Below are positions 8,043 to 15,847 of a stretch of DNA of 28,855 bases, one piece after another. Under the pieces are notes generated by a model that searched no databases, was not told where the DNA came from, and saw only the letters and a program-made list of their open reading frames with translations. Origin of the DNA: Chrysochromulina tobinii. Its lineage: Eukaryota; Haptophyta; Prymnesiales; Chrysochromulinaceae. Location: the NCBI GenBank assembly GCA_001275005.1, contig JWZX01003154.1, positions 1 to 28,855 of the forward strand. The letters run 5' to 3'. Numbering within the stretch: the stretch's first letter is position 1; every line of letters starts with the position of its first letter. The translations under genes and the position numbers were made by a program.

Positions 8043-8465
8043 TCAGCTCCCGCTCGCGTCCCCCTCCGCCAGTCGTCGCTTAGCAATTGCCAGCGCCTTC
8101 CGTTGAGCGCAACTCTTCTGCTTGCCACGCTTGCCCTTCTTCTTCTTGATGCCAGCCGTTACGCCGCCGCTGCCCTCCGCCATCTGCATCGAGATGTTCT
8201 CGTCGCCCGCCATCGCCTCATCATCGTCATCGTCATCAGCCTCGTGCGCCGCCGACGGCGCCCCCAGCTCGACACCGACAACACCCTCGCGGCCCATGAC
8301 GACGCCGCCGTCGCCGCCCTCAAGCGCTAGCGCAGCCTTGAGCGCAGCCTCGCTGCCGCTGCCGCCCGCGCCGTCGCCATCCCGCGTGGCACACCCTACA
8401 GGCACCCTCACACTCTGTTGCTCCCTCTCTGCGACCTGCGCCTGCGCCGCCGCTACGGCATCCAT
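8043..8465 (-). CDS. Small hypothetical protein, acidic middle and lysine-rich C-terminus
   Basis: 140 residues, ATG at 8465, TGA at 8043. I do not recognise a family with certainty. The first 75 residues are Ala/Gly/Val-rich. Then comes an acidic run with six consecutive aspartates (about 78-84), and a basic tail, IKKKKGKRGKQKSCAQRKAL followed by AIAKRRLAEGD. Acidic runs plus such a K/R tail are typical of nucleolar or ribosome-assembly factors, but this is only a resemblance. The ATG directly abuts a pentanucleotide repeat shared with the divergent RMDN-type gene. It could be real or partly fortuitous; the asymmetric charge pattern and clean start favour real. Confidence 0.55.
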   Translation of the reverse strand: MDAVAAAQAQVAEREQQSVRVPVGCATRDGDGAGGSGSEAALKAALALEGGDGGVVMGREGVVGVELGAPSAAHEADDDDDDEAMAGDENISMQMAEGSGGVTAGIKKKKGKRGKQKSCAQRKALAIAKRRLAEGDASGS

Positions 8466-8495
8466 GACTTGACTTGACTTGACTTGACTTGACTT
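8466..8495. repeat. (GACTT)6 microsatellite in a 54-bp divergent promoter
   Basis: Six perfect GACTT units fill more than half of the 54 bp between the minus-strand ATG (8465) and the plus-strand ATG (8520). TTGACT is also the core W-box recognised by WRKY-type factors, so it may be a binding-site array; this is an inference. Confidence 0.85.
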
Positions 8496-8519
8496 GCTTG
8501 TCTCGCCGCGGCCGCAATC

Positions 8520-9512
8520 ATGCGCCGACTCCTTCGGCCCCTCGTTTGCTGCAGCGCGCCGCCGCTACTCCGCGTCGCAACTCGTACGCTTCGCACAGCC
8601 GCCGCCATCGCCGTTCCAACACCTTCTGGTCTCTTCTCCTGCACCGCAGCCGCGTTGGCAGCTGCTGCCGCCACCGCCGCCACCTCCGCATTGACCCCTT
8701 CGCAGTCCAAGGCGGCCCCGCCGCCTACGGCCGAGGCTGACCGGCTCTTCGATGCCAACCAGTACGAGCCACTTGCCACGCTGTTGCGCGCGTCGCTCGC
8801 CAAAGCGCCCGATGATACCGAGCTGCTCTGGCGGCTCGCCCGGGTGTGCAAGAAGCTCGCAGATGAGGAGAAGCCCAAGTCAGCCGCAAAGCAGGCGCTC
8901 ATTCGGGAGGGCGTTCAGTCGTCTGAGCGCGCGCTCGCGCTGAAGCCAGATTGTGGGCCCGCGCACAAGTGGCAGGCCATCATGCTGTCCGAGGTGGGCC
9001 ACTTTGAGGGCACGACGACGACGATCAAAAACTCCTTTGTGGTGCGTGCGCACTTTGAGAAGGCGGTGGAGCTCTCTCCAAAGGACGCCACTTCGCGCCA
9101 TCTGCTCGGCCTGTGGTGCTTCGAAGTCGCCAAGGTGCGCGCACGCGTGCGTCGCATGCCGTGCTCGCCTGTGCTGCTGCTGCGCGCTCCATGCGACATG
9201 CTCACTGCTGGCGCTGAGCCCCCGCGCTCCCTCTCTCAATCGCAGCTCGGCTGGCTTGAGAAGAAGGCGGCCGCGGCGCTCTTCGCGACGCCTCCGACGG
9301 CGACTTTCGAGGAGGCGCTCGGCCACTTTGAGGCGGCCGAGGCCATAGATCCGGGCTTCTACCCGAAGAATCTACTCCTCATGGCAATGGCGCATGCCAA
9401 GCTAGGCCACAAGGCAGAGGCGGAGCAATGGCGCCAGCGCTGCCTCGCAGCAAAGCCGCGGACGCCCGAGGACGAGCAGACGCGCAAGGAGGCCGAAAAG
9501 TGGGTGCCATGA
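8520..9512 (+). CDS. RMDN: Regulator of microtubule dynamics (RMDN/FAM82)-type TPR protein, mitochondrial (2 exons)
   Basis: Exons 8520-9134 and 9246-9512 give 293 residues. The first 30 residues are rich in Arg/Leu/Ala with no acids (MRRLLRPLV...LLRVATRTLRT), a good mitochondrial presequence; residues 40-60 are Ala-rich and hydrophobic. The body is a close match to animal RMDN1-3: ADRLFDANQYEPLATLLR, ELLWRLARVCKKLAD, ALKPDCGPAHKWQAIMLSEV, IKNSFVVRAHFEKAVELSPK, LLGLWCFEVA, ALFATPPTATFEEALGHF, EAIDPGFYPKNLLLMAMAHA. RMDN proteins are TPR proteins linked to microtubules and, for RMDN3, to ER-mitochondria contact. The 111-nt intron (AAG|GTGCGC...TCGCAG|CTC) is a multiple of three with no in-frame stop, so the frame reads straight through. 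It is called an intron because the inserted 37 residues interrupt the conserved CFAVA-LxW junction. Confidence 0.88.
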   Translation: MRRLLRPLVCCSAPPLLRVATRTLRTAAAIAVPTPSGLFSCTAAALAAAAATAATSALTPSQSKAAPPPTAEADRLFDANQYEPLATLLRASLAKAPDDTELLWRLARVCKKLADEEKPKSAAKQALIREGVQSSERALALKPDCGPAHKWQAIMLSEVGHFEGTTTTIKNSFVVRAHFEKAVELSPKDATSRHLLGLWCFEVAKVRARVRRMPCSPVLLLRAPCDMLTAGAEPPRSLSQSQLGWLEKKAAAALFATPPTATFEEALGHFEAAEAIDPGFYPKNLLLMAMAHAKLGHKAEAEQWRQRCLAAKPRTPEDEQTRKEAEKWVP

Positions 9513-9951
9513 GGCCCCAGTGAGATTGGGGTCGGTAGTCGGGGGGCTGGGGCAAGCACTGTGTTACCTTAAGCCACTGTGTCGCCCCGGGCCGGGCCGG
9601 GGCCGCCGGGCGGCCGCGCGCGGCGCGCGGCGCGGGCGAGGCGCGGGGGGGTAACTTTACGTTACGCCGATCGGATCCGGCCGAGATCACATATCTCGAT
9701 TCATGTAGTCTCAGAGATCGAGGGATTTTGGCTAACGCAGGAGGCCCGCTGCGGAATCACGAACCGGTCCGTTGGGCTGGCGCGCAACGAGCGCGCAGGC
9801 GGAACCGCCGCACAGTCACGCACACGCAATGCACCCCCTACACAGAGCGTTGCCAATATAATACAGTTTGGTCTGTGTTCAGTGCCGCGCCACGCCATTT
9901 TGCCTCGGCGCGGCCATGTGATTACCACCCGCTATCGCGAATGCGACCGCT
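9513..9951. other. Intergenic, GC-rich, no gene seen
   Basis: 439 bp between converging stops of the RMDN-type gene and the COX-like gene. It contains an extreme G/C block (about 9588-9652) with short self-complementary runs, then less biased sequence. It should hold both 3' UTRs. Confidence 0.5.
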
Positions 9952-10489
9952 CTACTCGGCCGACTCCTTGGAGGCGCGCAGTGTAGCGTAGTATTTGTCG
10001 TACAAAGCCTTCTCCTGCGCGTGCGACATGCGCCACCAGAAGGCCATGAAGAGGCCGAGGGCGGTGGCCTCAACGGACATCTGGATGCCGAGCGACTGCG
10101 GACACGAGCCGATTCGGCGAGCGCGTCAGCCAAGAGACACAGAGCAGGGAGATAACAGGCAGCGGTCTTTGCATGGGCGCAGCGCCAGCAGCTATGGCTT
10201 GAGCCCAGGAGAGTCGTCGTCTGCGACGGATAATCACATTAATGTGACGGCCGACGCGTCAGGCGGCTGGCCGCGCGCTGCACGGGGCCCAAGAGATGGG
10301 GCGTCACCCAGCATCTCTGGCCCTCCAATTGAATCGCGTGTGCCGCAACGCCAAGGTGGAATGCGGCGGAGCGGCGCGGCGTAGAGTTGGGCGGCTGCGC
10401 ACCCGCGCACGGCCCGAGAACTCGGCCGCGTAGCGCACGCCCTTGAGGCGCAGCGCCGTCGCGTTCCTCAGTGCAGCAGCGAACATCAT
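9952..10489 (-). CDS. COX5C/COX6C-like small cytochrome c oxidase subunit (2 exons, tentative)
   Basis: Exon 2 (10095-9952) encodes 47 residues ending at TAG 9952-9954: SLGIQMSVEATALGLFMAFWWR followed by MSHAQEKALYDKYYATL. This matches the layout of plant COX5C and animal COX6C: one membrane span, then W-(K/R)-x-x-H, a charged stretch and a Y-rich segment. A candidate exon 1 (10489-10439) encodes MMFAAALRNATALRLKG and joins in phase through GTGCGC and TCCGCAG. The spliced protein is 64 residues, close to the usual length of COX5C. The exon-1 donor is a choice among several and is the weak point; the 343-nt intron is the longest in the window. The subunit would sit in the inner mitochondrial membrane. 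A pyrimidine-rich CTTTCAG 9 nt upstream of the ATG suggests a further 5'-UTR intron. Confidence 0.55.
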
Positions 10490-10706
10490 GACCAGGGACT
10501 GAAAGAGAAGGATGTTATGTGGGCCTGTGCAATCTGCTGTGGGGAAAAGTTGACGAGATTTGGCGGACTGTGCAGCGGGTTGGCCCCGTCGAAACGAATT
10601 GAAAGAAGGTGAAGTTAAACTGCTCTCACCGATGGTTCTCATCCCCCTGAGAACAAAATTCCGTCCTTCGCCACTCCTTCGCCCGCGCTTGCTTCTCAGC
10701 GCGCGC

Positions 10707-12595
10707 ATGTCGGTGTACAAAAAGGGAGACAAACGCGAGGACGACGAGCCGAAGAAGAATGAGTTAGAGAAGGGGCTCGACGCGCTCGGCAAGGGAATGG
10801 AGGACATGGCCAAGGGCATTTCCAGCCTCTTTGGCGGCGGCAGCAAGGACAAGAAGTGGGAGAAAAAGGGCGGCGGCCACACGCTCGGCACGGCTGCGGA
10901 CGCGGAGGCAGCACGCCAGGCGCGGATGGCATCACTCGATAAGGCGGGTGCGGCTTCGTCCTCCTCGACGCCGCGGCAGCCCGCGCGGCCGCCACCGCCA
11001 GCCGCCGCCGCCGCGATCGCTGCAGCGGAGGCACGTGCAGCCGGTGGCAACCAGCCAAGGCGGGCGCCTTCGGCGCCGGCGGCGCCGGCGGCGCCGGCGG
11101 CGCCGGCAGTCGAGCGTGGCCCATCGGGTGCCTCGGGCGGCTTCGCGGGGCCGGGCCGCACGACTCAGGCGCCCGAGGCAAAGTACGCGTCTGAGATCAA
11201 GATGCTGCAGGAGATGGGTTTCAGAGCCGACGCGGCGGTGCGCACGCTCGTCGCATGCAACGGCGACATCGAGCAGGCGGTGAGCGTGCTTTCGGCCGAT
11301 GAGAGTGCCGCATCGATGCCCGGTGGCGGCGGTGGCAGTGCCGCGGCGGCCGCGGTGGAGCGGATGGCGATGCTAGCGGAGGCGTCAGAGGCGAGCGCCG
11401 AGCACGCGCCCGCGCTCGGCATGGCGCTGGCGGGCATGCGCGGCGGCGGCGCATGCCTCGGCATCATCCGCAAGCTCATCGGCAACGTGCGCGACCATCC
11501 CGACGACCCCAAGTACCGCAAGGTGCGGTTGACGAACCCCAAAATCGCCGAGGCGCTCGGGGGGTTACTCGAGGGCCTCGCGCTGCTCAGCGCGTGCGGC
11601 TTTACGTTCGACGCCACGGGCGAGTACGCCGAAATGAGCGACGCGGGCGCGGGCGCCACGGCCGCCCTTGAGGCCGCGTGCACAGCGCTCGACGAGGCGA
11701 TCGCGTGCGCGGCCTCAGGAGGTCCACCGGTGCCCGTGGGCCCCTTCGACGTCAAGGTAATTGCCTGATGATGGCCTGCTGATGGCATGCTGATTGCAGG
11801 CTGATTGCGGCCTCGGGAGGTCCGCCCGTGCCCGCGGGTCCCTTCGACGCCAAGGTACTCGTGGCGCCCGAGGTCGGCTGATGATTGCATGCTGATGATT
11901 GCATGCTGATGAACGCATGCTGATGAACGCATGCTGATGGCCTGCCTGATTGCGCCCCTCATCAGGTGCTCGTGGCGCCCGAAGGCGGCGCCCCGATGCG
12001 CTTCGACGAGGTGGGCGATGACTTTTATCAGATCACGCCCGCCGAGGCCAAGGCGCTCCTCGACCTGGCGGCAGCCAAGCGCAAAGAGGAGGAGCAGTTT
12101 AAGACCCGCGAGACGCGGGAGCTCGAGGCAGCGCGTCGCAAGCGCGTGTATCGGAAAGCCATGATCCGCGTGCGCTTCCCGGATGGGGTGGTGCTTCAAG
12201 GCACCTTCAGCTCGAGCGCCACCGTGGGCGCCGTGCTTGCCTGGGTCGAAAGCTCGATGCGTGAGCCCGGCCATGCCTTTGAGCTCGCGATCGCGCGTGG
12301 GCAGCCGCTCAAGGAGCTCAGCGAGACGCTCGAGACGGCGCAGCTCTGCCCGGCCGCCCTGCTCAACTTCCGCTCGCCAAGTGAGGAGATGCTCCAGCCG
12401 CCGTACGTGCACGCGCAGCTCATGCAGCAGGCCCAGGTGCTCGGTCAGGAGCAGATCGAAATCCCACAGGGGCTCACGGTGGAGGAGGCGCGAGCGTGGC
12501 AGGAGGCGCGCGACGGCGCGCGCCGCACCAAGCCGTCGGCGTACGGGCGGCCGGGTGAAGGTGGCGAGGGGAGGAGGCCGCGCTGGATGAAGTGA
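10707..12595 (+). CDS. UBA-PUB-UBX domain p97/CDC48 cofactor (UBXN6/PUX type), 2 exons
   Basis: Exons 10707-11756 and 11966-12595 give 559 residues. The N-terminus is lysine- and glutamate-rich. A linker with four 9-bp APA-coding repeats follows (about 11078-11106). Residues about 158-197 form a UBA domain (KMLQEMGFRADAAVRTLVAC then NGDIEQAVSVLS). Residues about 235-310 form a PUB domain (GACLGIIRKLIGNV, then PKYRKVRLTNPKIAEALGGL and LLSACGFTF). Exon 2 carries a charged coil and a UBX domain (about 405-487: AMIRVRFPDGVVLQGTFSSS...LLNFR). PUB and UBX both bind the AAA ATPase p97/CDC48; UBA binds ubiquitin. The protein would thus bridge ubiquitinated clients to p97. Start 10707 is preferred; an in-frame ATG at 10632 would add 25 residues. 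The phase-0 intron separates PFDVK from VLVAPEGG. Confidence 0.88.
11757..11965 (+). other. Intron of the UBX gene with CTGATGA repeats and exon ghost
   Basis: 209 nt, GTAATT...CCCCTCATCAG, phase 0. It has two blocks of CTGATG-type repeats, 11764-11806 and 11877-11957. The second is a 14-nt tandem of CTGATGATTGCATG and CTGATGAACGCATG. Between the blocks lies a copy of the joined exon sequence (see the separate repeat entry). Confidence 0.88.
11809..11880 (+). repeat. Ghost copy of the uninterrupted UBX exon junction inside the intron
   Basis: Bases 11809-11857 repeat 11711-11759 at an offset of 98 with 43 of 49 bases identical. The copy then continues GTACTCGTGGCGCCCGAG, matching the start of exon 2 (GTGCTCGTGGCGCCCGAA at 11966). 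Read in the exon frame, four of the six differences in the first part are synonymous and two are Val to Ala. The copy therefore represents the gene as it would look with no intron at this place. Confidence 0.9.
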
Positions 12596-12765
12596 GGACA
12601 CCGTTGTGAGCCACACGACACGTGCTTGCGTGGCAATGCGGGGCAATGGCAATGTTCGGAGCAGGTTCTGGTGGCTAGGGTCACTGGAGCATCGGGGGGA
12701 ACACAATGAGTTACATGTTTGCAGAGAGTTCAGGTGTCCCGCAGAGCGTTGTGATTTGTTGATCA

Positions 12766-12820
12766 CTTGACTTGACTTGACTTGACTTGACTTGACTTGA
12801 CTTGACTTGACTTGACTTGA
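12766..12820. repeat. (CTTGA)11 microsatellite
   Basis: Eleven perfect CTTGA units, the same pentamer as at 8466-8495 in another register. It lies between the UBX gene stop and the Cys-rich membrane protein gene, 142 bp upstream of the latter's ATG. Confidence 0.9.
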
Positions 12821-12961
12821 CTGAACACGAGTTTCACAGCCTGGCGAGCTGGGCCGGCAGCCCTTGTTCCTTCGCGCGTTGCAGCTTGATCCCACGCGTG
12901 GGGTCCGCTCGCACCAAATTAGCGCTGGTAGCACTCCGACCTGTCCCCACGACAGGCGCGA

Positions 12962-13753
12962 ATGTCGGTTCTCCACCATCTTGGAGAGTGCTTTGAGGCG
13001 TGCAACCATACCAGTGGCTATTGTACCAGTGGCTATTGCGGTAGCGGCGGCGCATGCTGTCGCCAAGGGTTCAATTCCACGCCTGCCTTTGTGTGTGCGG
13101 GCCGGGGCTGTCCCCACGATCACTGCTGCATCGATTTGATCCTCCCGACTCCACCATTTCTACCTCCGCAACCATCGATGCCGCCGATGCTACCGCCTCT
13201 GGCCTTGGTCAAGGTTGCGCTCACGCCTGGTGCGCTAACGGGCATCATCTTGGGCGCGATCCTCTCGTGCGTGCTATGCGCGGTTGGCTTGGGCGTGAGC
13301 GTGAACCTCTACTTTCGACGGCAGTACGAAGCTTCGAAGATCCAAGCTTTGGCCGAAGTTGGCCAGACCGTCTCAGCACTCACGCAAGAGCTCGCAAGTT
13401 TGCAGACGAGATCTTCTGATATCGTGTCTGCTGCTTGGAGCGGCAGCAACCTTCGAAAGAGCAGCCGGAGCGGCGCGCGGCGGCTCACGGATGCCGAGAT
13501 TGATGACGTCTTCGCAGCGAGTACGCAGCTCGACGTCGAGTTCGATGAGGCAGCGTTGGAGAAGATGGTCGCCGAAGCGCTCGCAGCCGGCGACGAGGCG
13601 GTAACAGAGGAGGAGGCGACAGCAGGTGCGAAGGCGGCGGCGCAGGAGGAGGCGGCGCGGGTCGCAGGTGCCAGACCCTCTGCTGTCCAGGCAGGCGCAG
13701 GCGCGCCAGCATGGTCCATCGATTTCGATAAAGACGACGAGATCGTGGAATGA
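12962..13753 (+). CDS. Cys-rich ectodomain single-pass membrane protein, possibly missing a first exon
   Basis: 263 residues from ATG 12962 to TGA 13751-13753. Residues 9-57 carry about ten cysteines (GECFEACNHTSGYC, CGSGGACCRQGF, CAGRGCPHDHCCIDL). Cys motifs of the form YCGxGGACCRxG recur in algal surface proteins as far as I know. A proline-rich stalk (60-78) leads to one membrane span (about 88-115, LTPGALTGIILGAILSCVLC onward). A basic stop-transfer follows, then a cytosolic tail rich in Ala/Glu with a coiled-coil look. No signal peptide is present at this ATG, so an upstream exon encoding one is likely. An acceptor-like CCACGACAG at 12947-12955 would fit. The 15-bp in-frame duplication at 13009-13038 repeats TSGYC. 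Likely a cell-surface or endomembrane receptor-like protein; the ligand is unknown. Confidence 0.65.
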   Translation: MSVLHHLGECFEACNHTSGYCTSGYCGSGGACCRQGFNSTPAFVCAGRGCPHDHCCIDLILPTPPFLPPQPSMPPMLPPLALVKVALTPGALTGIILGAILSCVLCAVGLGVSVNLYFRRQYEASKIQALAEVGQTVSALTQELASLQTRSSDIVSAAWSGSNLRKSSRSGARRLTDAEIDDVFAASTQLDVEFDEAALEKMVAEALAAGDEAVTEEEATAGAKAAAQEEAARVAGARPSAVQAGAGAPAWSIDFDKDDEIVE

Positions 13754-14336
13754 CATTCTAGTATTCTAGATTCTACAATATATACTATACGTAAAGATAA
13801 GCATATCATCGACTCGCAATGATAGAGAAAGATAAGAGTGTTTTGGTTCGGCTACTGTCATGCTGTGACGCTGTGACCCCCAGGCCCAGCTCTGAACAGC
13901 TCTGCCTGAAACTGTTTCTCGGTCCACCACGCACCAGTCGTTCCTGCCGCGCTGCCGTCTCGCAGGCCGCCTCTGGGCGCGGTGGTGCATGAATACGGTT
14001 TTTTACGTCCGGGGCGCGGACAGGGCTGGAGAGAGCTACTTCCCTGCGTGCTGTTCAAAACCACGCACACGACCTCCCGTGCCTGCAGCTTACAACACGA
14101 CCAGGCATCCGTCGAACCGTCCTCACTTGAGTCTTGACTTGTCACTTGACTTGAAGCAAGCAAGCAAGCTGTTTATCTTAGTCGACTTTGCGCATATGAG
14201 TCTCAAATCACTCGAGCCATTCGAGCCCACCTGTGGAGGTGCGTCTTGCCGAGCGTGCAAAGAAACGTGAAGGTGAGCAAGCAAGCCGAGGCGAATCGCC
14301 CAAGAGGACGCTTTGGAGAAGACTTGTCCTTCGACA
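13754..14336. other. Intergenic between membrane protein gene and cytochrome c1
   Basis: About 580 bp. The first 50 bp are AT-rich (TTCTAGTATTCTAGATTC and following), fitting a 3' end signal. At 14126-14155 there is a degenerate run of CTTGA units followed by an AAGC repeat to 14169, the third occurrence of this pentamer in an upstream region. No coding signal found. Confidence 0.55.
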
Positions 14337-15416
14337 ATGCTGGTATTGCGCTTGCGGCGACCACATCACCCAGCCGCCGCCGCGCCCGCGCATCTGTAGC
14401 CCTCCGGCCCGCTCCTTCCGCGTGCTGATGCGCCATCCGGCTCTCACTCCACCGTCGCTCCCGCAAACAGGCTCGTATCGCCTCCCGTGCGGCGCTCCGG
14501 CGCCTCTCACATCCGAGCTTGGAGAGCTCTCTGCTGCCTTCGCTCGCCGCCGGTGTTACGGTCGCGGCGGCCACGTTTGGCTATGTTGCCGCGTCCGACG
14601 ATGTGATCCACCCGATCCCGCAGCCGTGGTCGCACACAGGCTTCCTCGACGCCTATGACGCCGCTAGGTGCAGACTCGCCCCCCTGCTCACAGCGTGTTC
14701 CCTCCTCAGCCCGCCGCGTGGCTCTGCACGTGGCAAGCGCCTGAGACTTGCTCTGCGCCCGCCGTGCTCGCAGCATCCGCCGCGGCCACCAGGTGTACAC
14801 GCAGGTGTGCGCCTCGTGCCACGGCCTCTCGCTCATCGCCTACCGCAACCTGGTGGGCGTGTGCTACTCTGAGGCGGAGGTCAAGACGATGGCCGAGGGC
14901 ATTGACGTCAAGGACGGCCCGAACGACGAGGGTGAGTACTTCGAGCGCCCGGGCAAACCCTCCGACTACATGCCCTCGCCCTACCCCAACGAGGAGGCCG
15001 CGCGCTTTGCCAACAACGGCGCGTATCCGCCTGACCTGTCGCTGATCGTCAAGGCTCGCCACGGCGGCGCTGACTACATTTTCGCGCTGCTGACGGGCTA
15101 CAAGGATGTGCCCGCGGGCATCGCGCCGCGCGAGACGCAGTACTACAACCCGTACTTTGCGGGTGGCTGGATCGGCATGCCGCCGCCGCTCAACGATGGC
15201 GCAGTCGACTATGACGACGGCACGGCCGCGACGGCCTCGCAGATGGCGAAGGATGTGTCCATCTTCCTCGCCTGGACGTCCGAGCCGGAGCATGACGAGC
15301 GCAAGCTCGCGGGATTCAAGGCGATGGTCGCGCTCACCATCATGTTCGGATTCACCTGGTACTACAAGCGCATGAAGTGGTCGCCGATCAAGAACCGCCG
15401 CCTCGAGCTGTACTAA
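14337..15416 (+). CDS. CYC1: Cytochrome c1, mitochondrial complex III (last two exons firm, first exon tentative)
   Basis: Firm exons are 14471-14667 and 14774-15416 (TAA). They encode a presequence-like part (ARIASRAALRRLSHPSLESS), a hydrophobic sorting segment, and HPIPQPWSHTGFLDAYDAA. The spliced junction reads SIRRGHQVY, followed by the heme c site VCASCHGL and GGWIGMPPPL with the axial Met. The C-terminal anchor is FKAMVALTIMFGFTWYYKRM followed by KWSPIKNRRLELY. This is the standard cytochrome c1 order. The protein passes electrons from the Rieske protein to cytochrome c. The intron 14668-14773 (106 nt) is supported by restoring the SIRRGxQVY motif. A plausible start is a micro-exon ATG-CTG at 14337-14342 spliced to 14471 (GTATTG...CGCAAACAG), in phase, giving MLARIASRAALRR and 281 residues. 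The heme motif is CxxCH, unlike the single-Cys form of Euglenozoa. Confidence 0.88.
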
Positions 15417-15847
15417 GCGCAAGCGCGTGCGTCCCGTATCCAACAGGAGGACGGGTGGGAAGGGCCACGGGATGATCGAGTGGGCGCGGTGTGCGCGCGG
15501 GAGACACGCCGCGCGTGAAGTCCGTATGGTGCTGGTAGGTCGCCTACTTAGCAGGCGCTCCTCCTGGCTGTGATGGCCGCGCCGCCGCAACGGAGTAACT
15601 CGCGGAGTTGCCTAGGCCGTGTGTCGATGCCGCGCGCGTCTGGTCAGCGCAGCCACTGAGCACTGTCGCACGGTTTGGTTTGTGTATTTGGAGTGTGCAT
15701 AAGTGTTAATGTGTGTATTAGTTTGTGGCACTCGCGTGTCACAACCCACAAACCGGCGTTTATCTCCGGATCGCGTCCCGGGACTCCCCGAGTTTGACTC
15801 CGCGCTCGAAATGATGGGTACGCGGCTGCGCCTCCCTCTCTACTGGG
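15417..15847. other. Intergenic, no gene seen
   Basis: 431 bp between converging stops of cytochrome c1 and the NOPCHAP1-like gene. GC falls near 15670-15720 (TTTGTGTATTTGG, GTGTTAATGTGTG), suggesting 3' end signals. Nothing else is supported. Confidence 0.5.

Noticed and set aside
7145-8128. 327-codon minus-strand frame overlapping the U-box upstream region
   Set aside because: It covers the hairpins and another frame of the U-box first exon, shows no family, and the U-box frame explains the region better.
11757-11800. A 43-nt mini-intron followed by a small extra exon inside the UBX intron
   Set aside because: Splicing at the first TTGCAG puts the duplicated segment in the wrong frame, so the conserved peptide would be lost.
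11757-11965. CTGATGA/CTGA words as box C/D snoRNA
   Set aside because: Box C needs RTGATGA and the introns have CTGATGA in tandem at 10- to 14-nt spacing, with no closing terminal stem or guide-length spacers.
12766-12820. Pentamer array as interstitial telomere repeat
   Set aside because: CTTGA is not a known telomere unit (TTAGGG-type), and arrays sit at several promoters without subtelomeric context.
13060-13080. tRNA B-box-like GGTTCAATTCC
   Set aside because: It lies inside the Cys-rich coding exon and no matching A box or cloverleaf surrounds it.
11165-13123. 652-codon minus-strand open frame
   Set aside because: It runs antisense through the UBX exons, its intron and the (CTTGA)n repeat, which yields an SSQVK tandem; this is a compositional artefact.
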